64,000 bases of DNA from an uncultured Nitrosomonadales bacterium (GCA_913048465.1 CAJWVO010000002.1:1-64000), one strand, 5' to 3'. Positions 34,068-44,690 are shown, counted from the stretch's first letter. Translations and numbers: made by a program. The notes: a model not told the origin generated them from the sequence alone.

Positions 34068-35310
34068 ATATATTAAAAATCTGCTTATTAATGCAAAAAC
34101 AGACTCGGCTTCAATTGCAAATGCATCATCATTATCTAAGAATGAATTTCTTTTACATCTTGAAAAACAATTAATGTCTTACAAGACAAAAATTATTAGT
34201 GAAAACAAAAAAGATTTAAACCTAGCAAAAAAAAATCATTTAGATCCAGCCTTTGTTGATCGACTAGTTATCAGTGGTAAGGTGGTAGATTCAATGTGTG
34301 AAGGTTTAAGAAATATTCATTCTTTAAATGACCCGATAGGAAATATTGAAAAAATTAATGTTAGGCCAAATGGTTTAAAAATTGGAAAAATGCGAGTCCC
34401 ACTTGGTGTCATATTGATAATTTATGAATCCAGACCTAATGTTACTATTGATGTAGCTGCCCTAGCGGTTAAATCAGGAAATTCTGTAATCTTAAGAGGT
34501 GGTTCTGAGGCTCTTCACTCAAATTTATTTTTAGGGAAGTTAATTCAAAAGGCATTGCAATTAGCTAAGCTTCCTCCAAATGCAGTACAAATAGTAAATA
34601 AAACTGATCGATCATTAGTTGCCGACCTGATCACGGCAAAAGACTATATTGATGTCATTATTCCTAGGGGCGGGAAAGGTTTAATCAAAAATATTAGTGA
34701 TAATGCCAAAATACCGGTTATTAAACATCTTGATGGAAATTGTCATATTTATGTTGACGAGTTTGCGTCACTAAATCAGGCGATTGATATAGTTGAAAAT
34801 TCAAAAACCCAAAGATATGGTACATGTAACACCCTCGAGTCACTTGTTATTCATAAATCAATTTCTGATCAATTTTTAAAAAAAATTGCATCCAAATTTA
34901 AAAAATATAAAGTTGAAATGCGCGGCTGTAATGAAACATGCAAGATACTTACCAACATTACAAAAGCCACTTCTGAAGATTTTTTTGAAGAATATTTAGC
35001 TCCAATCATATCCATTAAGATTGTTAATTCTCTGAAAGCAGGGATAGACTTTATTAATAAACACTCATCTAAACATACTGAAGCTATAATCACGGAAAAT
35101 TATACTCATGCACAAACTTTTTTAAAGTTAATAGATTCATCTAGTGTGATGGTTAATGCCTCAACTAGATTTGCAGACGGTTTTGAGTATGGCCTAGGAG
35201 CTGAAGTGGGAATCTCTACTGATAAATTTCATGCTCGTGGTCCTGTTGGCCTTGAGGGATTAACCTCAGAAAAATATATTGTCTATGGGGAAGGGCAAAC
35301 CCGCTCATAA
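34060..35310 (+). CDS. proA: Gamma-glutamyl phosphate reductase
   Basis: KMRVPLGVILIIYESRPNVTIDVAAL, VIPRGGKGLI, RYGTCNTLESLVIH. Confidence 0.96.
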   Translation: MDKYIKNLLINAKTDSASIANASSLSKNEFLLHLEKQLMSYKTKIISENKKDLNLAKKNHLDPAFVDRLVISGKVVDSMCEGLRNIHSLNDPIGNIEKINVRPNGLKIGKMRVPLGVILIIYESRPNVTIDVAALAVKSGNSVILRGGSEALHSNLFLGKLIQKALQLAKLPPNAVQIVNKTDRSLVADLITAKDYIDVIIPRGGKGLIKNISDNAKIPVIKHLDGNCHIYVDEFASLNQAIDIVENSKTQRYGTCNTLESLVIHKSISDQFLKKIASKFKKYKVEMRGCNETCKILTNITKATSEDFFEEYLAPIISIKIVNSLKAGIDFINKHSSKHTEAIITENYTHAQTFLKLIDSSSVMVNASTRFADGFEYGLGAEVGISTDKFHARGPVGLEGLTSEKYIVYGEGQTRS

Positions 35311-35930
35311 TGCAAAATAATATTGCGCTGTTTGGCGGTGCTTTTGATCCCTTTCATAATGGCCATCAATATATTATCAATCAACTCAAATTATTAAATT
35401 TTGAAAAAATTATTCTTGTCCCAACTGGAGTATCTGCCTTCAATAAAAATTTAACAGAAGCAAGACACCGTATTAATATGATAAATGCTGCAACCAAAAA
35501 TGTTGAAGTAAGTAATTATGAGGTGAATCAATTAGACCAAATCACCTTTTCAATAGACACCATTAAATATTATCTAAAAACATATCCACAACTTGTTCTT
35601 GTGATTGGAGAAGATTGTTTTTACACCTTTGATAGATGGAAAGACTGGAAAAAAATCATTGAGTTAGTAAAAATAATTGTTATCAAAAGAAAATCAAACA
35701 TTGATGACTTTCTTCTGATAGCAAAAACAAAAAAGATTGATGTAGTAAAAAGTTTCAAAGAATTTCAATGTCGACAAAATAACTGTCTGTATTACTACGA
35801 CGGAGATGGCTATGCTGCTTCATCTAGTGAAATAAAAAAATTAATTAAAAATCAGCGCATCAAAGATATTCAGAATTTAGTCTCCGATGATGTGCTTCAT
35901 TACATCACAAAAAATAAACTATATATCTAA
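35310..35930 (+). CDS. nadD: Nicotinate-nucleotide adenylyltransferase
   Basis: IALFGGAFDPFHNGHQYII; VIGEDCFYTFDRWKDW. Confidence 0.93.
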   Translation: MQNNIALFGGAFDPFHNGHQYIINQLKLLNFEKIILVPTGVSAFNKNLTEARHRINMINAATKNVEVSNYEVNQLDQITFSIDTIKYYLKTYPQLVLVIGEDCFYTFDRWKDWKKIIELVKIIVIKRKSNIDDFLLIAKTKKIDVVKSFKEFQCRQNNCLYYYDGDGYAASSSEIKKLIKNQRIKDIQNLVSDDVLHYITKNKLYI

Positions 35931-36551
35931 TTTAAAATTAGAATCTTTGTACCTGGTGATGCCCAGACAATTCGATTTGATATTTTGTTTTAAATATTCA
36001 ATATTTTTGTCAACCTCATCCATCTCTGGATCAATTTGATTTCCAATCCATCCAACCGTCTTGATACCATTTGATTGGAGTACATGCTGAGTTAGTAAGG
36101 CATCATTTATACATCCGAGTTTTATACCTATAATTACGATTACAGGAATATCTAGATGGCGGATCAGGTCTAGATTCGTCCTAGATTGGTCCACTGGAGA
36201 TAATAAACCCCCAACTCCCTCAATCAGAATACGATCATATTCGTTTTCAAGATCATTGATCTTTTGTTTAATAAGATTAAAGTCAATTTGTAAACCCTCC
36301 TCTTCTGTTCCAATATGAGGGGAGACAGCTTTTTTTAAGGAGTAAAAATTAATTTTACGATAGTCATCTATTGAAACCTGGCAATCTAAGAGGGTCTGAA
36401 CATCTTCATTTATTGAACCCTGACTAAATCCAGCAGCAATGGGTTTAATGCCAATAATTTTTTTTCTCGATAAGATATTTTTTAAAAGGACCGAGGTAAT
36501 ATAGGTTTTACCAATCCCTGTGCCAGTACCGGTGATAAAAAATTTTTTCAT
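35919..36551 (-). CDS. bioD: Dethiobiotin synthetase
   Basis: FFITGTGTGIGKTYIT; VEGVGGLLSPVD-type LIEGVGGLLSPVDQ. Confidence 0.95.
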   Translation of the reverse strand: MKKFFITGTGTGIGKTYITSVLLKNILSRKKIIGIKPIAAGFSQGSINEDVQTLLDCQVSIDDYRKINFYSLKKAVSPHIGTEEEGLQIDFNLIKQKINDLENEYDRILIEGVGGLLSPVDQSRTNLDLIRHLDIPVIVIIGIKLGCINDALLTQHVLQSNGIKTVGWIGNQIDPEMDEVDKNIEYLKQNIKSNCLGITRYKDSNFKLDI

Positions 36552-37372
36552 TACTTCATTATCCTTATAAAATGCTCTTCTGCATTACGGATTTTCCAAG
36601 CATGACCAAGGATTACTTCATAACTGAGGATATTTTTATTATTCTTTTTATATTGATCTAAATGGTCAATAAGTTTTAATAAATATTTTTTTCCTCTAAG
36701 GCTTTTATGAGAATCCTCAGATTTTGTCACTCCAATTTTTTTTAAATCACGTAAGGCTGATAATGCATCGTCATATTCATTTTGGTACTCATCTCTTATT
36801 AGAACTGGATCGTAAAAATTATTATTATTCAATATCTCAGCATATTCTTGAATAGTTAAGAAATTTTGGGTAAGCTCATTATCATTGAAATTTTGTAATT
36901 CAATTAATGTATTTTTTAAAAAAGAGGAAAACAAAAATAAACCATCTATAGTTAATAAATTATTAATATTTTTGAATAGTTTATTAACATTCTCAGACCA
37001 TTGAATTGAATTGCTTGAAATGATTAGATCAAAAGTATTTCTATCAAATGGTAATTCGTCCATATCTGCATTAACAAAATATCTTTTTTTAGATGAAAAT
37101 AATTTTTTGAAACTTGTTCTTTTATTCATCGATACTCTTAACATATCTAACGAAAAATCAAGCTCATATATCTCCGCATTGGGAAAAATCTTTTCCAATA
37201 AGATAGAATTTTTTCCTGTTGCAGAACCAATATCCAAAACTCTCTTGGGATTAATTTTTATATAATTTAGTCTTTCGATCAACTCCTCAGCAATTATTGA
37301 TTGCATTACTGCAACCTGATCGTAATGTTCTGCTGCACTGTTAAAATCTTTAATTTTTTTTAATTTATTCAT
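36551..37372 (-). CDS. bioC: Malonyl-ACP O-methyltransferase
   Basis: FNSAAEHYDQVAVMQ, VLDIGSATGKNSILL; inside bio cluster. Confidence 0.9.
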   Translation of the reverse strand: MNKLKKIKDFNSAAEHYDQVAVMQSIIAEELIERLNYIKINPKRVLDIGSATGKNSILLEKIFPNAEIYELDFSLDMLRVSMNKRTSFKKLFSSKKRYFVNADMDELPFDRNTFDLIISSNSIQWSENVNKLFKNINNLLTIDGLFLFSSFLKNTLIELQNFNDNELTQNFLTIQEYAEILNNNNFYDPVLIRDEYQNEYDDALSALRDLKKIGVTKSEDSHKSLRGKKYLLKLIDHLDQYKKNNKNILSYEVILGHAWKIRNAEEHFIRIMK

Positions 37373-38124
37373 GAATAGATATCATCAAGATAGGTGGCAC
37401 ATTCTTCAGGATGAGATAAAAAAGGAACATGCGAGGCTTTGTTGATAAATAATGTTTTTTTTACATTCCTAATATTTTTTTTCATGAATATTTGTGATTC
37501 AATAGGGACAATCTTATCTTGATCCCCAGCAATTAAATGTATATCACAATTCATATTGCCCATAAATGTTAAAAAATTATTTTTTTTCATATGAGATAAA
37601 TAAAATTTGAGTGAATTAACATTGAGATTCTGGGTTGCTACACAGTTTGTCAAATAATTTAAGATTGATTTTTTGTTCTCTTGGCCTAATAGTTGTAGAT
37701 TAAAAAAATTGGTCAAAGTTTTCTTTTGGTCATTCATGATCGACTTTGCAAAATCTTCAAAAATTTCTTCCTTGAGTCCAAACTCCCAAAAATCATTGTT
37801 AACGAAAAGTGGTGTTGATGAAGCTAGTATAATTTTTTTTACTTTTTCCCTTTTTAATCGACAAATTTCTATTGCAATTTGACCACCTAACGACCACCCA
37901 AAAAGGTCAAAAGAATCAAAATTAAAATCTTGTATTGCATCACTGATCTGATTGATACAATTCTCCCAGGTATCATTTTCATCAATTTCAGGCAAATCAA
38001 AGAATAGAAGTTGATATTTTTTTTTATCAAGCTTTTCAAAAAATGGCTTGAACACGTCTTTATTCATGGCCCATCCATGAATGAAAATTATAGGATGACC
38101 TACGCCTAATGACTCAATTAACAT
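37369..38124 (-). CDS. bioH: Pimeloyl-ACP methyl ester carboxylesterase
   Basis: IFIHGWAMNKDVF, DLFGWSLGGQIA, between bioF and bioC. Confidence 0.9.
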   Translation of the reverse strand: MLIESLGVGHPIIFIHGWAMNKDVFKPFFEKLDKKKYQLLFFDLPEIDENDTWENCINQISDAIQDFNFDSFDLFGWSLGGQIAIEICRLKREKVKKIILASSTPLFVNNDFWEFGLKEEIFEDFAKSIMNDQKKTLTNFFNLQLLGQENKKSILNYLTNCVATQNLNVNSLKFYLSHMKKNNFLTFMGNMNCDIHLIAGDQDKIVPIESQIFMKKNIRNVKKTLFINKASHVPFLSHPEECATYLDDIYS

Positions 38125-39250
38125 GTGATAGTGAATTATTCAGAGCCTCAGCTAACTGCATAATGTCATTTTTTGAATGTCTTGCAGATATACTTATCCT
38201 AAGCCTTGATTCTGAAAACGGGACAGTCGGCGAGCGGATAGCTGCAACATGAATATTTTTTTCTAAAAGCTCTTTTTGAATATTTATTACTATTTGATTA
38301 TCTTTTATCAAGATAGGTTGTATGGGCCCATCCACATTCATTAATAAGTGTTTCTTATGAATCAGAGTACGAAATAAATTAACATTTTTATTTAACTTCT
38401 TTCTCAATTTTTCGCCTTTCATTATCAAGTCAATTGACTTTAAAATCCCATCAGCAAGATATGGAGGCGAAGCAGTTGTATAAATATATTCTCGTGATTT
38501 TTGTTTTAGATAATCAATTATTTTTTTTGATCCGCAAATCATAGCCCCCGATAACCCTGCAGATTTTCCAAAAGTGGTAAGGTGAATAATATTACTTTTA
38601 TCTATCTCAACGCCCATCTGACTCTCAAGCAATCCCAGCCCTTTGGATCCATAGACTCCAAACCCATGCGCATCATCAATGTATAAAATAGTTTTATATT
38701 TTATGGATAATGAACACAGTCTTGATAAATCTGCAATATCACCATCCATACTAAATACACTATCAGTCACTATAATTTTATTTTCTTTTGTTGAATTTTT
38801 TAATTTTTCCTCAAGAGACTCATAATCAAGATGTGGGTAACGAGTGAATGGTGATTGAATTGAAAACATTCCATCATAGATAGATGCATGACAAAGTTTA
38901 TCTAAGAAAATATCAAACTCGCCTTTTATTATATTTTTAAAAAAAGATACATTCGCGTTGAAACCGCTATGATAAAAAAGGCCATCTTCAAAATGAAGTA
39001 TATTTGCTATCTTTAACTCTAGATTGCTGTGGCTTTGAAAGTGGCCTGAAATAAGATGGGATGCGCCTGAACCATTACCAAATTTATCGATTGATTTTTT
39101 CATGGCTGTTGAAATACTTTTATTATTTCTAAGCCCAAGATAATCGTTATCTGAAAAATTTAAATAGTCCTTATTTCTATCTTCCCTATTTCTCAATAAA
39201 TTTTTTTCTTCAATATCTTGAAGTTCTAGAGCTATATCTTTTTCAATCAT
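38114..39250 (-). CDS. bioF: 8-amino-7-oxononanoate synthase
   Basis: NDYLGLRN, GSGASHLISGHFQSH, IDDAHGFGVYGSKGLG, THLTTFGKSAGLSGA-type motif. Confidence 0.95.
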   Translation of the reverse strand: MIEKDIALELQDIEEKNLLRNREDRNKDYLNFSDNDYLGLRNNKSISTAMKKSIDKFGNGSGASHLISGHFQSHSNLELKIANILHFEDGLFYHSGFNANVSFFKNIIKGEFDIFLDKLCHASIYDGMFSIQSPFTRYPHLDYESLEEKLKNSTKENKIIVTDSVFSMDGDIADLSRLCSLSIKYKTILYIDDAHGFGVYGSKGLGLLESQMGVEIDKSNIIHLTTFGKSAGLSGAMICGSKKIIDYLKQKSREYIYTTASPPYLADGILKSIDLIMKGEKLRKKLNKNVNLFRTLIHKKHLLMNVDGPIQPILIKDNQIVINIQKELLEKNIHVAAIRSPTVPFSESRLRISISARHSKNDIMQLAEALNNSLSHVN

Positions 39251-39253
39251 TAA

Positions 39254-40234
39254 CTAATTGGTTTTTATTCCAAGTTTTCTAAACAATTCCTGATCCTTTT
39301 CGGATGCTGGATTATCTGTGGTTAAGAGCTCATCACCATAAAAGATTGAATTAGCACCAGCAAAAAATGCCAAAGCTTGTGTGGATTCATTCATTTTTTC
39401 TCGCCCTGCTGACAAGCGGACATAGCTCTTGGGCATAATAATTCTGGCTACAGCAATTGTTCTAACAAAATCAAAATGGTCTAACTCCTTTTGACCAAAT
39501 AGTGGTGTGCCTTCCACTTGTGTCAAAAGATTAATAGGAACACTTTCCGGCTGAGGTGTGAGATTGGATAGCTGAGCTAATAACCCAGCCCTTTCATTAA
39601 GCGACTCTCCCATCCCAACAATTCCACCACAACAAACATTAATATCCTGATCACGAACATTCTTTAATGTGTCAAGTCGATCCTCGTAAGTTCTAGTGCT
39701 TATAATATCTCCGTAAAATTCTGGCGAAGTATCTAAGTTATGGTTATAGTAATCTAACCCAACGTCTTTTAACTGCTTTGCCTGATCTCCATCCAGCATA
39801 CCAAGCGTTGCGCATGACTCCATGCCTAATTTCTTTACTTCTGTAATCATATCTTTTACGAGATCTAAATCTTTTTGTTTTGGACTTCGCCAGGCTGCGC
39901 CCATACAAAAACGAGTTGCACCGGAAGCTTTTGCTTCTTTAGCCGCATGAATAACCTCTTCGAGCGCCAATATCTTTTCATTTTCTACATCGGTGTCATA
40001 TCTTGCGGATTGGGGACAGTACGCACAATCTTCTGAACATCCTCCAGTTTTAATTGATAGCAATGTACTTAACTGAACCTGATTGGGGCTAAAGTTTTCT
40101 CTATGCACTTGATGCGCCTGAAAAATTAGATCATTAAAAGGTTTTTCAAACAAAGATCTAATATATTTAATTGATATTGACTGATCGCTTGATAAATTCT
40201 TATCAATTTTATTAAAATGAATGGGTTGGTCCAT
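39254..40234 (-). CDS. bioB: Biotin synthase
   Basis: [23 protein letters not shown] radical-SAM motif, [12 protein letters not shown]. Confidence 0.98.
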   Translation of the reverse strand: MDQPIHFNKIDKNLSSDQSISIKYIRSLFEKPFNDLIFQAHQVHRENFSPNQVQLSTLLSIKTGGCSEDCAYCPQSARYDTDVENEKILALEEVIHAAKEAKASGATRFCMGAAWRSPKQKDLDLVKDMITEVKKLGMESCATLGMLDGDQAKQLKDVGLDYYNHNLDTSPEFYGDIISTRTYEDRLDTLKNVRDQDINVCCGGIVGMGESLNERAGLLAQLSNLTPQPESVPINLLTQVEGTPLFGQKELDHFDFVRTIAVARIIMPKSYVRLSAGREKMNESTQALAFFAGANSIFYGDELLTTDNPASEKDQELFRKLGIKTN

Positions 40235-40324
40235 ATTAATCCTTTTTTTTATTTAAACATTATAATATCAGATGAAGTAAACTAAAAATAAAAATAAATT
40301 AACTAATGTATAAAAAATAATCAA

Positions 40325-40789
40325 ATGTTTAATATTGTCTTATATGAGCCAGAAATTCCACCTAATACCGGAAATATTATTAGGCTTTGTTCTAACTCTA
40401 ATTGTAAATTACACCTTATAAAACCTCTTGGGTTTGAATTGAGTGAAAAAACTTTGCGTAGAGCTGGTTTAGATTATATAAAAGAAGAGTTATTTGTCAT
40501 CTATGAGAACTATTCTGATTTTTTATCAAAAAATAAAAATATCAACTTGTTTGGCATATCAACCAAAGGGGAAAATCATTATCATTCAGTAAGTTTTAAA
40601 CCTCATGATTTCTTTATGTTTGGACCTGAAACTCGAGGTTTGCCCGATTCTATAAGAAGCCAACTTGCACCTAATCATCTCCTGAGGGTGCCGATGGTAG
40701 AGAATAGTCGGAGTATTAATTTAGCAAATACAGTATCTATTATTTTATATGAAGCCTGGAGGCAAAATAATTTCTTAGGGAGTGTTTAA
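40325..40789 (+). CDS. trmL: tRNA (cytidine(34)-2'-O)-methyltransferase
   Basis: MFNIVLYEPEIPPNTGNIIRLC, FGPETRGLP, RSINLANTVSIILYE. Confidence 0.96.
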   Translation: MFNIVLYEPEIPPNTGNIIRLCSNSNCKLHLIKPLGFELSEKTLRRAGLDYIKEELFVIYENYSDFLSKNKNINLFGISTKGENHYHSVSFKPHDFFMFGPETRGLPDSIRSQLAPNHLLRVPMVENSRSINLANTVSIILYEAWRQNNFLGSV

Positions 40790-41775
40790 TTTTCTGTTGT
40801 TAGTGATCGTGACAACAGATTTTTTACCGCGTCTTTAGCTGATATCTGATTAGTCAATACACGATAAACTTCACAAGTAATAGGCATATCAATGTTTTCA
40901 TGCTTAATTCTCTTAAACACTTCATAACAAGCATTAACTCCCTCTGCAACATGACCAATAGATGAAAGGATTTCTTCTAAACTTTTACCTTCCGCTAACC
41001 GAATACCAACCTCACGATTACGTGAATACTGGCCGGTACATGTAAGTAATAAATCACCAATTCCCGCTAAACCAATAAATGTTTCTTCGGATGCATTCAA
41101 TACCTTTCCAAATCGGGTTATTTCAGCTATACCTCTAGTTATTATGGCAGCCCGCGCATTATTTCCAAAACCCATACCATCAGATATTCCAGAAGCAATT
41201 GCAATAATATTTTTTAAGGAACCGCCAACTGTCACGCCAGCAATGTCATTACTGAGATACACACGCATGCTGCCATGGTGAAATATTTTTGCTACAGAGT
41301 TAGATAATTCTATGTTAGTAGTTGCTAGGGTAACTGCTGTAGGAAGATCTCTTACTAATTCAGCTGCGAAACTTGGTCCCGATAAGACGCCGTAAGCAAG
41401 TTCTTTATTTGCAAGGTAGTCTTGAATTATTTCATGTGGAAAAAGACTAGAACCAGTCTCAAGTCCTTTATTAGTCCATATGATAGGCTTGTTAGGGTCA
41501 ATAGTTTGTATTTTTTGAATTATTTCTGCAAAAGCGTATGTTGGCACTGAGGAAATAACAATATCTGATGATAATACTGCTTCATCAAATGAAGGTGTTA
41601 ATTCAAGCTGATCAGGAAAAGGAAAATCACCAAGATACTTTGGATTGGAACGAGCTTTTTTCATCCCAGAGATATGACCAGAGTCTCGGGCCCATAATTT
41701 CACTGGGTAAGCTTTTGCAGCTTGAATTGCCAAAGCAGTTCCCCATGCGCCTGCGCCAAGAACCGCAACTTTCAT
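40786..41775 (-). CDS. gpsA: Glycerol-3-phosphate dehydrogenase [NAD(P)+]
   Basis: MKVAVLGAGAWGTALAI, GSLKNIIAIASGISDGMGFGNNARAA. Confidence 0.96.
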   Translation of the reverse strand: MKVAVLGAGAWGTALAIQAAKAYPVKLWARDSGHISGMKKARSNPKYLGDFPFPDQLELTPSFDEAVLSSDIVISSVPTYAFAEIIQKIQTIDPNKPIIWTNKGLETGSSLFPHEIIQDYLANKELAYGVLSGPSFAAELVRDLPTAVTLATTNIELSNSVAKIFHHGSMRVYLSNDIAGVTVGGSLKNIIAIASGISDGMGFGNNARAAIITRGIAEITRFGKVLNASEETFIGLAGIGDLLLTCTGQYSRNREVGIRLAEGKSLEEILSSIGHVAEGVNACYEVFKRIKHENIDMPITCEVYRVLTNQISAKDAVKNLLSRSLTTEN

Positions 41776-42227
41776 TGTTTGATACCCCACAAATTGGTAA
41801 CTTTAATGAAACCTTCAATGTCCCCTACTTTGGAGTACACTTTTACCCAATCATCAATTTTTTTTTCATCTAAAAGCTCGAGTGTAACGTTCTCATTCAC
41901 CTTCGCAAGCACTGGACTTTCTGATGAAGGTTCTAGGTAAATTGAATTATTATCCTTTAAATTCAAAACTGTACTTTTGGATGATAAGTCACTCGTTTTG
42001 ATCCAATTAATCAATCCCTCATGATCCTTCACTTTCTTCCATTCTTTTAAGCTCACGATCACCTCGAGCGGATATCCTTTCGTAACAATATAAGATTTTT
42101 TTGTCGAGTCTGATGGAGCCTCATGAAGGAATGCTTGATCAGCATTCACTGACATAAAATCTGCATGAGCAAAAGAACTTATGAAACAAAAAAACAAAAG
42201 TGGAAGCCACTTTTGTTTTTTAATCAT
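41772..42227 (-). CDS. Periplasmic bacterial-SH3-domain protein (start likely MIKKQKWLPLL)
   Basis: Signal peptide to AHA; paired SH3-like segments (AFLHEAPSDSTKKSYIVTKGYPLEVI; SIYLEPSSESPVLAKVNENVTLEL). Confidence 0.72.
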   Translation of the reverse strand: MIKKQKWLPLLFFCFISSFAHADFMSVNADQAFLHEAPSDSTKKSYIVTKGYPLEVIVSLKEWKKVKDHEGLINWIKTSDLSSKSTVLNLKDNNSIYLEPSSESPVLAKVNENVTLELLDEKKIDDWVKVYSKVGDIEGFIKVTNLWGIKQ

Positions 42228-42735
42228 TCTTTTTTTGCTCTTTAGCTTGTTGTTGTTTTTGTTGAAGGTATAAATTTTCAAAGTTAATCGGGTTCAATAG
42301 AACTGGTTGAAATCCTGATTTCGTTACCATGTCTGATACTGCTTCTCTTGCGTAAGGAAAGAGAATATTTGGACATGTTATCGCGAGAATCATCTCTAAA
42401 CCTTCATCTGGGATATTGTTGATTTGGAAAATGCCAGCCTGGGTTACTTCAACGAGAAAGGCTACTTTATCATCTTGCTTGGAAGTAACAGTAACTTGCA
42501 GTGATACATCATAAAAACCATCTGCCAATGGTTTGGCTGTATTATTCAATTCAATACCAATTTTTGGCGCCTCACGATTCGTAAAAATCTCTGGTGCATT
42601 TGGAACTTCAACTGATGCATCTTTTAAATATAATTTTTCTATTGCAAATCCAGGTTGTTGCGCCTGAGATGGATCAACACCTTTTGCATTATTTTTTTTT
42701 GTTTTGGTTGCTTTCTTTTTTTTATCTTCAGCCAT
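42220..42735 (-). CDS. secB: Protein-export chaperone SecB
   Basis: FAIEKLYLKDASVEVPNAPEIF, CPNILFPYAREAVSDMVTKSGFQPVLLNPINFE. Confidence 0.97.
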   Translation of the reverse strand: MAEDKKKKATKTKKNNAKGVDPSQAQQPGFAIEKLYLKDASVEVPNAPEIFTNREAPKIGIELNNTAKPLADGFYDVSLQVTVTSKQDDKVAFLVEVTQAGIFQINNIPDEGLEMILAITCPNILFPYAREAVSDMVTKSGFQPVLLNPINFENLYLQQKQQQAKEQKKND

Positions 42736-42798
42736 AATTATTCCAACTTAAATTTTTTAAAAAGTGATTTTACACTTTTAAATGTGTAAAACATAGTC

Positions 42799-43062
42799 TT
42801 AAATCTTTGAATTAGAAATCACTTTATCCAATTCACCCGACTGGTCAAATTCTCGTAAGTCATCAAATCCACCAATATGCTGGTCATTAATAAATACTTG
42901 AGGAACAGTTCTTCTGCCAGTTATTTCTATCATTTTTAATAGATCATCATCAGATTTATCAATAAATATTTTATTGATATTATTTAGTCCTTTTTTGTTA
43001 AGCAATTTCTCGGCATTGGTACAGTAAGGACAAAAATTACTTGTGTACATAATTACTTTCAT
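42799..43062 (-). CDS. grxC: Glutaredoxin 3
   Basis: MYTSNFCPYCTNAEKLL, TVPQVFINDQHIGGFDDL. Confidence 0.96.
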   Translation of the reverse strand: MKVIMYTSNFCPYCTNAEKLLNKKGLNNINKIFIDKSDDDLLKMIEITGRRTVPQVFINDQHIGGFDDLREFDQSGELDKVISNSKI

Positions 43063-43160
43063 ATTATTTATATGGGTCTTTATTTTAAAAATTCAATACT
43101 TTTCATAAAACTAATCTTTCATTGTATGTAGACGATTTTTCAAATGATATAATTCAATCT

Positions 43161-44690
43161 ATGTCAAAGAAAACTATCACTCTATTAATCCTTGATGGAT
43201 TTGGTCACTCCTCTAACCATGACCATAATGCTATTTCTCATGCAAAAACTCCTAATCTTGATTTTTTAAAATCGAATTATCCAAACGGCTTTATTAATGC
43301 ATCAGAAAACCATGTAGGCTTACCAGATGGTCAAATGGGAAATTCTGAGGTTGGCCATATTAATATTGGTGCTGGTCGTGTAGTTTATCAGGACATACAG
43401 AAAATAAATAACTCAATCAGAAACAACGATTTACAAAATAATATAGCCCTCAAAAAAAGCTTCGATGAACTTAAGAAAAATCAAGGTAGATTGCATTTTC
43501 TTGGATTACTTTCTGATGGCGGTGTCCATAGTCATTACGATCACTTTGAAGCTTTCCTGAAGATTGCAAAAGATAATGGTATAAACAATACCTTCATTCA
43601 TGCATTCCTAGATGGACGAGACACCCCACCAAAGAGCGCTAAAAAATATCTTAATAAATTAGATACATGGATATCGTCAAACAGTTATGGTGTCATTGGA
43701 TCCATAAGTGGTCGATTTTATGCAATGGATCGGGATAACAGATGGGATAGAGTCAAATTAGCTTATGACATGCTTACAGAAGGCCAAACTGATTATGTTT
43801 ATCAAAACAGTATCGAAGCTTTAAACTCTGCATATCTTAGAGGAGAAACAGATGAGTTTGTCTTGCCCTCGTTAATAGATTCTGAAAGCATAATTCAAGA
43901 AAACGATATGGTAGTCTTTCTTAATTTCCGATCTGATCGTGGCAGAGAGTTAACTCGTGCCTTTAAAGATAAAAATTTTAACGAATTTGAAAGATCAACC
44001 AAATTAACTAGCCTCAATTATTTAACAATGACCTGCTATGATCAGTCATTTGAAAATATTTCAGTGTTGTTTCCCCCAGAGAAACTTGCAAATACACTTG
44101 GTTCATATTTAGCTGACAAAGGTTTAACTCAGCTTCGAATTTCTGAAACAGAAAAATATCCTCATGTGACATTCTTTTTTAACGGCGGTGAAGAAGCAAA
44201 ATTTAAAAATGAAGATCGGATTCTCATCCCATCGCCTGATGTTAGAACTTATGATTTAAAACCTGAAATGAGTGTATACGAAGTTACTGAGAAATTAATT
44301 GAGTCCATTAATGCAAAAAAATATGATGTCATCATTTGTAATTTTGCCAATGGTGACATGGTGGGACATACAGGTAATATGGAGGCAGCAAAAAAAGCTG
44401 TCGAAGCCATGGATGAGTGTATTGGTGATATTATCTCAGCAACAGAAAATATATCTGGATCCTTAATAATTACAGCTGATCATGGCAATGCTGAATTGAT
44501 GCTTGATGTTGAAAATAATCAAGTTCACACACAACATACAACAAACCTAGTTCCATTCATTGTTATGGACAAACGAGCAAAAAAAGTTTCTGATAGTGGT
44601 AGTTTATCTGATATCGCTCCAACAATACTTGCCTTGATGGATATAGAAGTACCTAGTGAAATGACAGGAAAAAATTTAGTCACCTTTTGA
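43161..44690 (+). CDS. gpmI: 2,3-bisphosphoglycerate-independent phosphoglycerate mutase (start MSKKTITLLILDG)
   Basis: LPDGQMGNSEVGHINIGAGRVVYQD, HAFLDGRDTPP, MVGHTGN, ITADHGNAE. Confidence 0.96.
   Translation: MSKKTITLLILDGFGHSSNHDHNAISHAKTPNLDFLKSNYPNGFINASENHVGLPDGQMGNSEVGHINIGAGRVVYQDIQKINNSIRNNDLQNNIALKKSFDELKKNQGRLHFLGLLSDGGVHSHYDHFEAFLKIAKDNGINNTFIHAFLDGRDTPPKSAKKYLNKLDTWISSNSYGVIGSISGRFYAMDRDNRWDRVKLAYDMLTEGQTDYVYQNSIEALNSAYLRGETDEFVLPSLIDSESIIQENDMVVFLNFRSDRGRELTRAFKDKNFNEFERSTKLTSLNYLTMTCYDQSFENISVLFPPEKLANTLGSYLADKGLTQLRISETEKYPHVTFFFNGGEEAKFKNEDRILIPSPDVRTYDLKPEMSVYEVTEKLIESINAKKYDVIICNFANGDMVGHTGNMEAAKKAVEAMDECIGDIISATENISGSLIITADHGNAELMLDVENNQVHTQHTTNLVPFIVMDKRAKKVSDSGSLSDIAPTILALMDIEVPSEMTGKNLVTF

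Noticed and set aside
40235-40324. BirA-type operator upstream of bioB
   Set aside because: No recognizable TTGTAAACC-N15-GGTTTACA pattern; only a TATAAT-like element on the minus strand.
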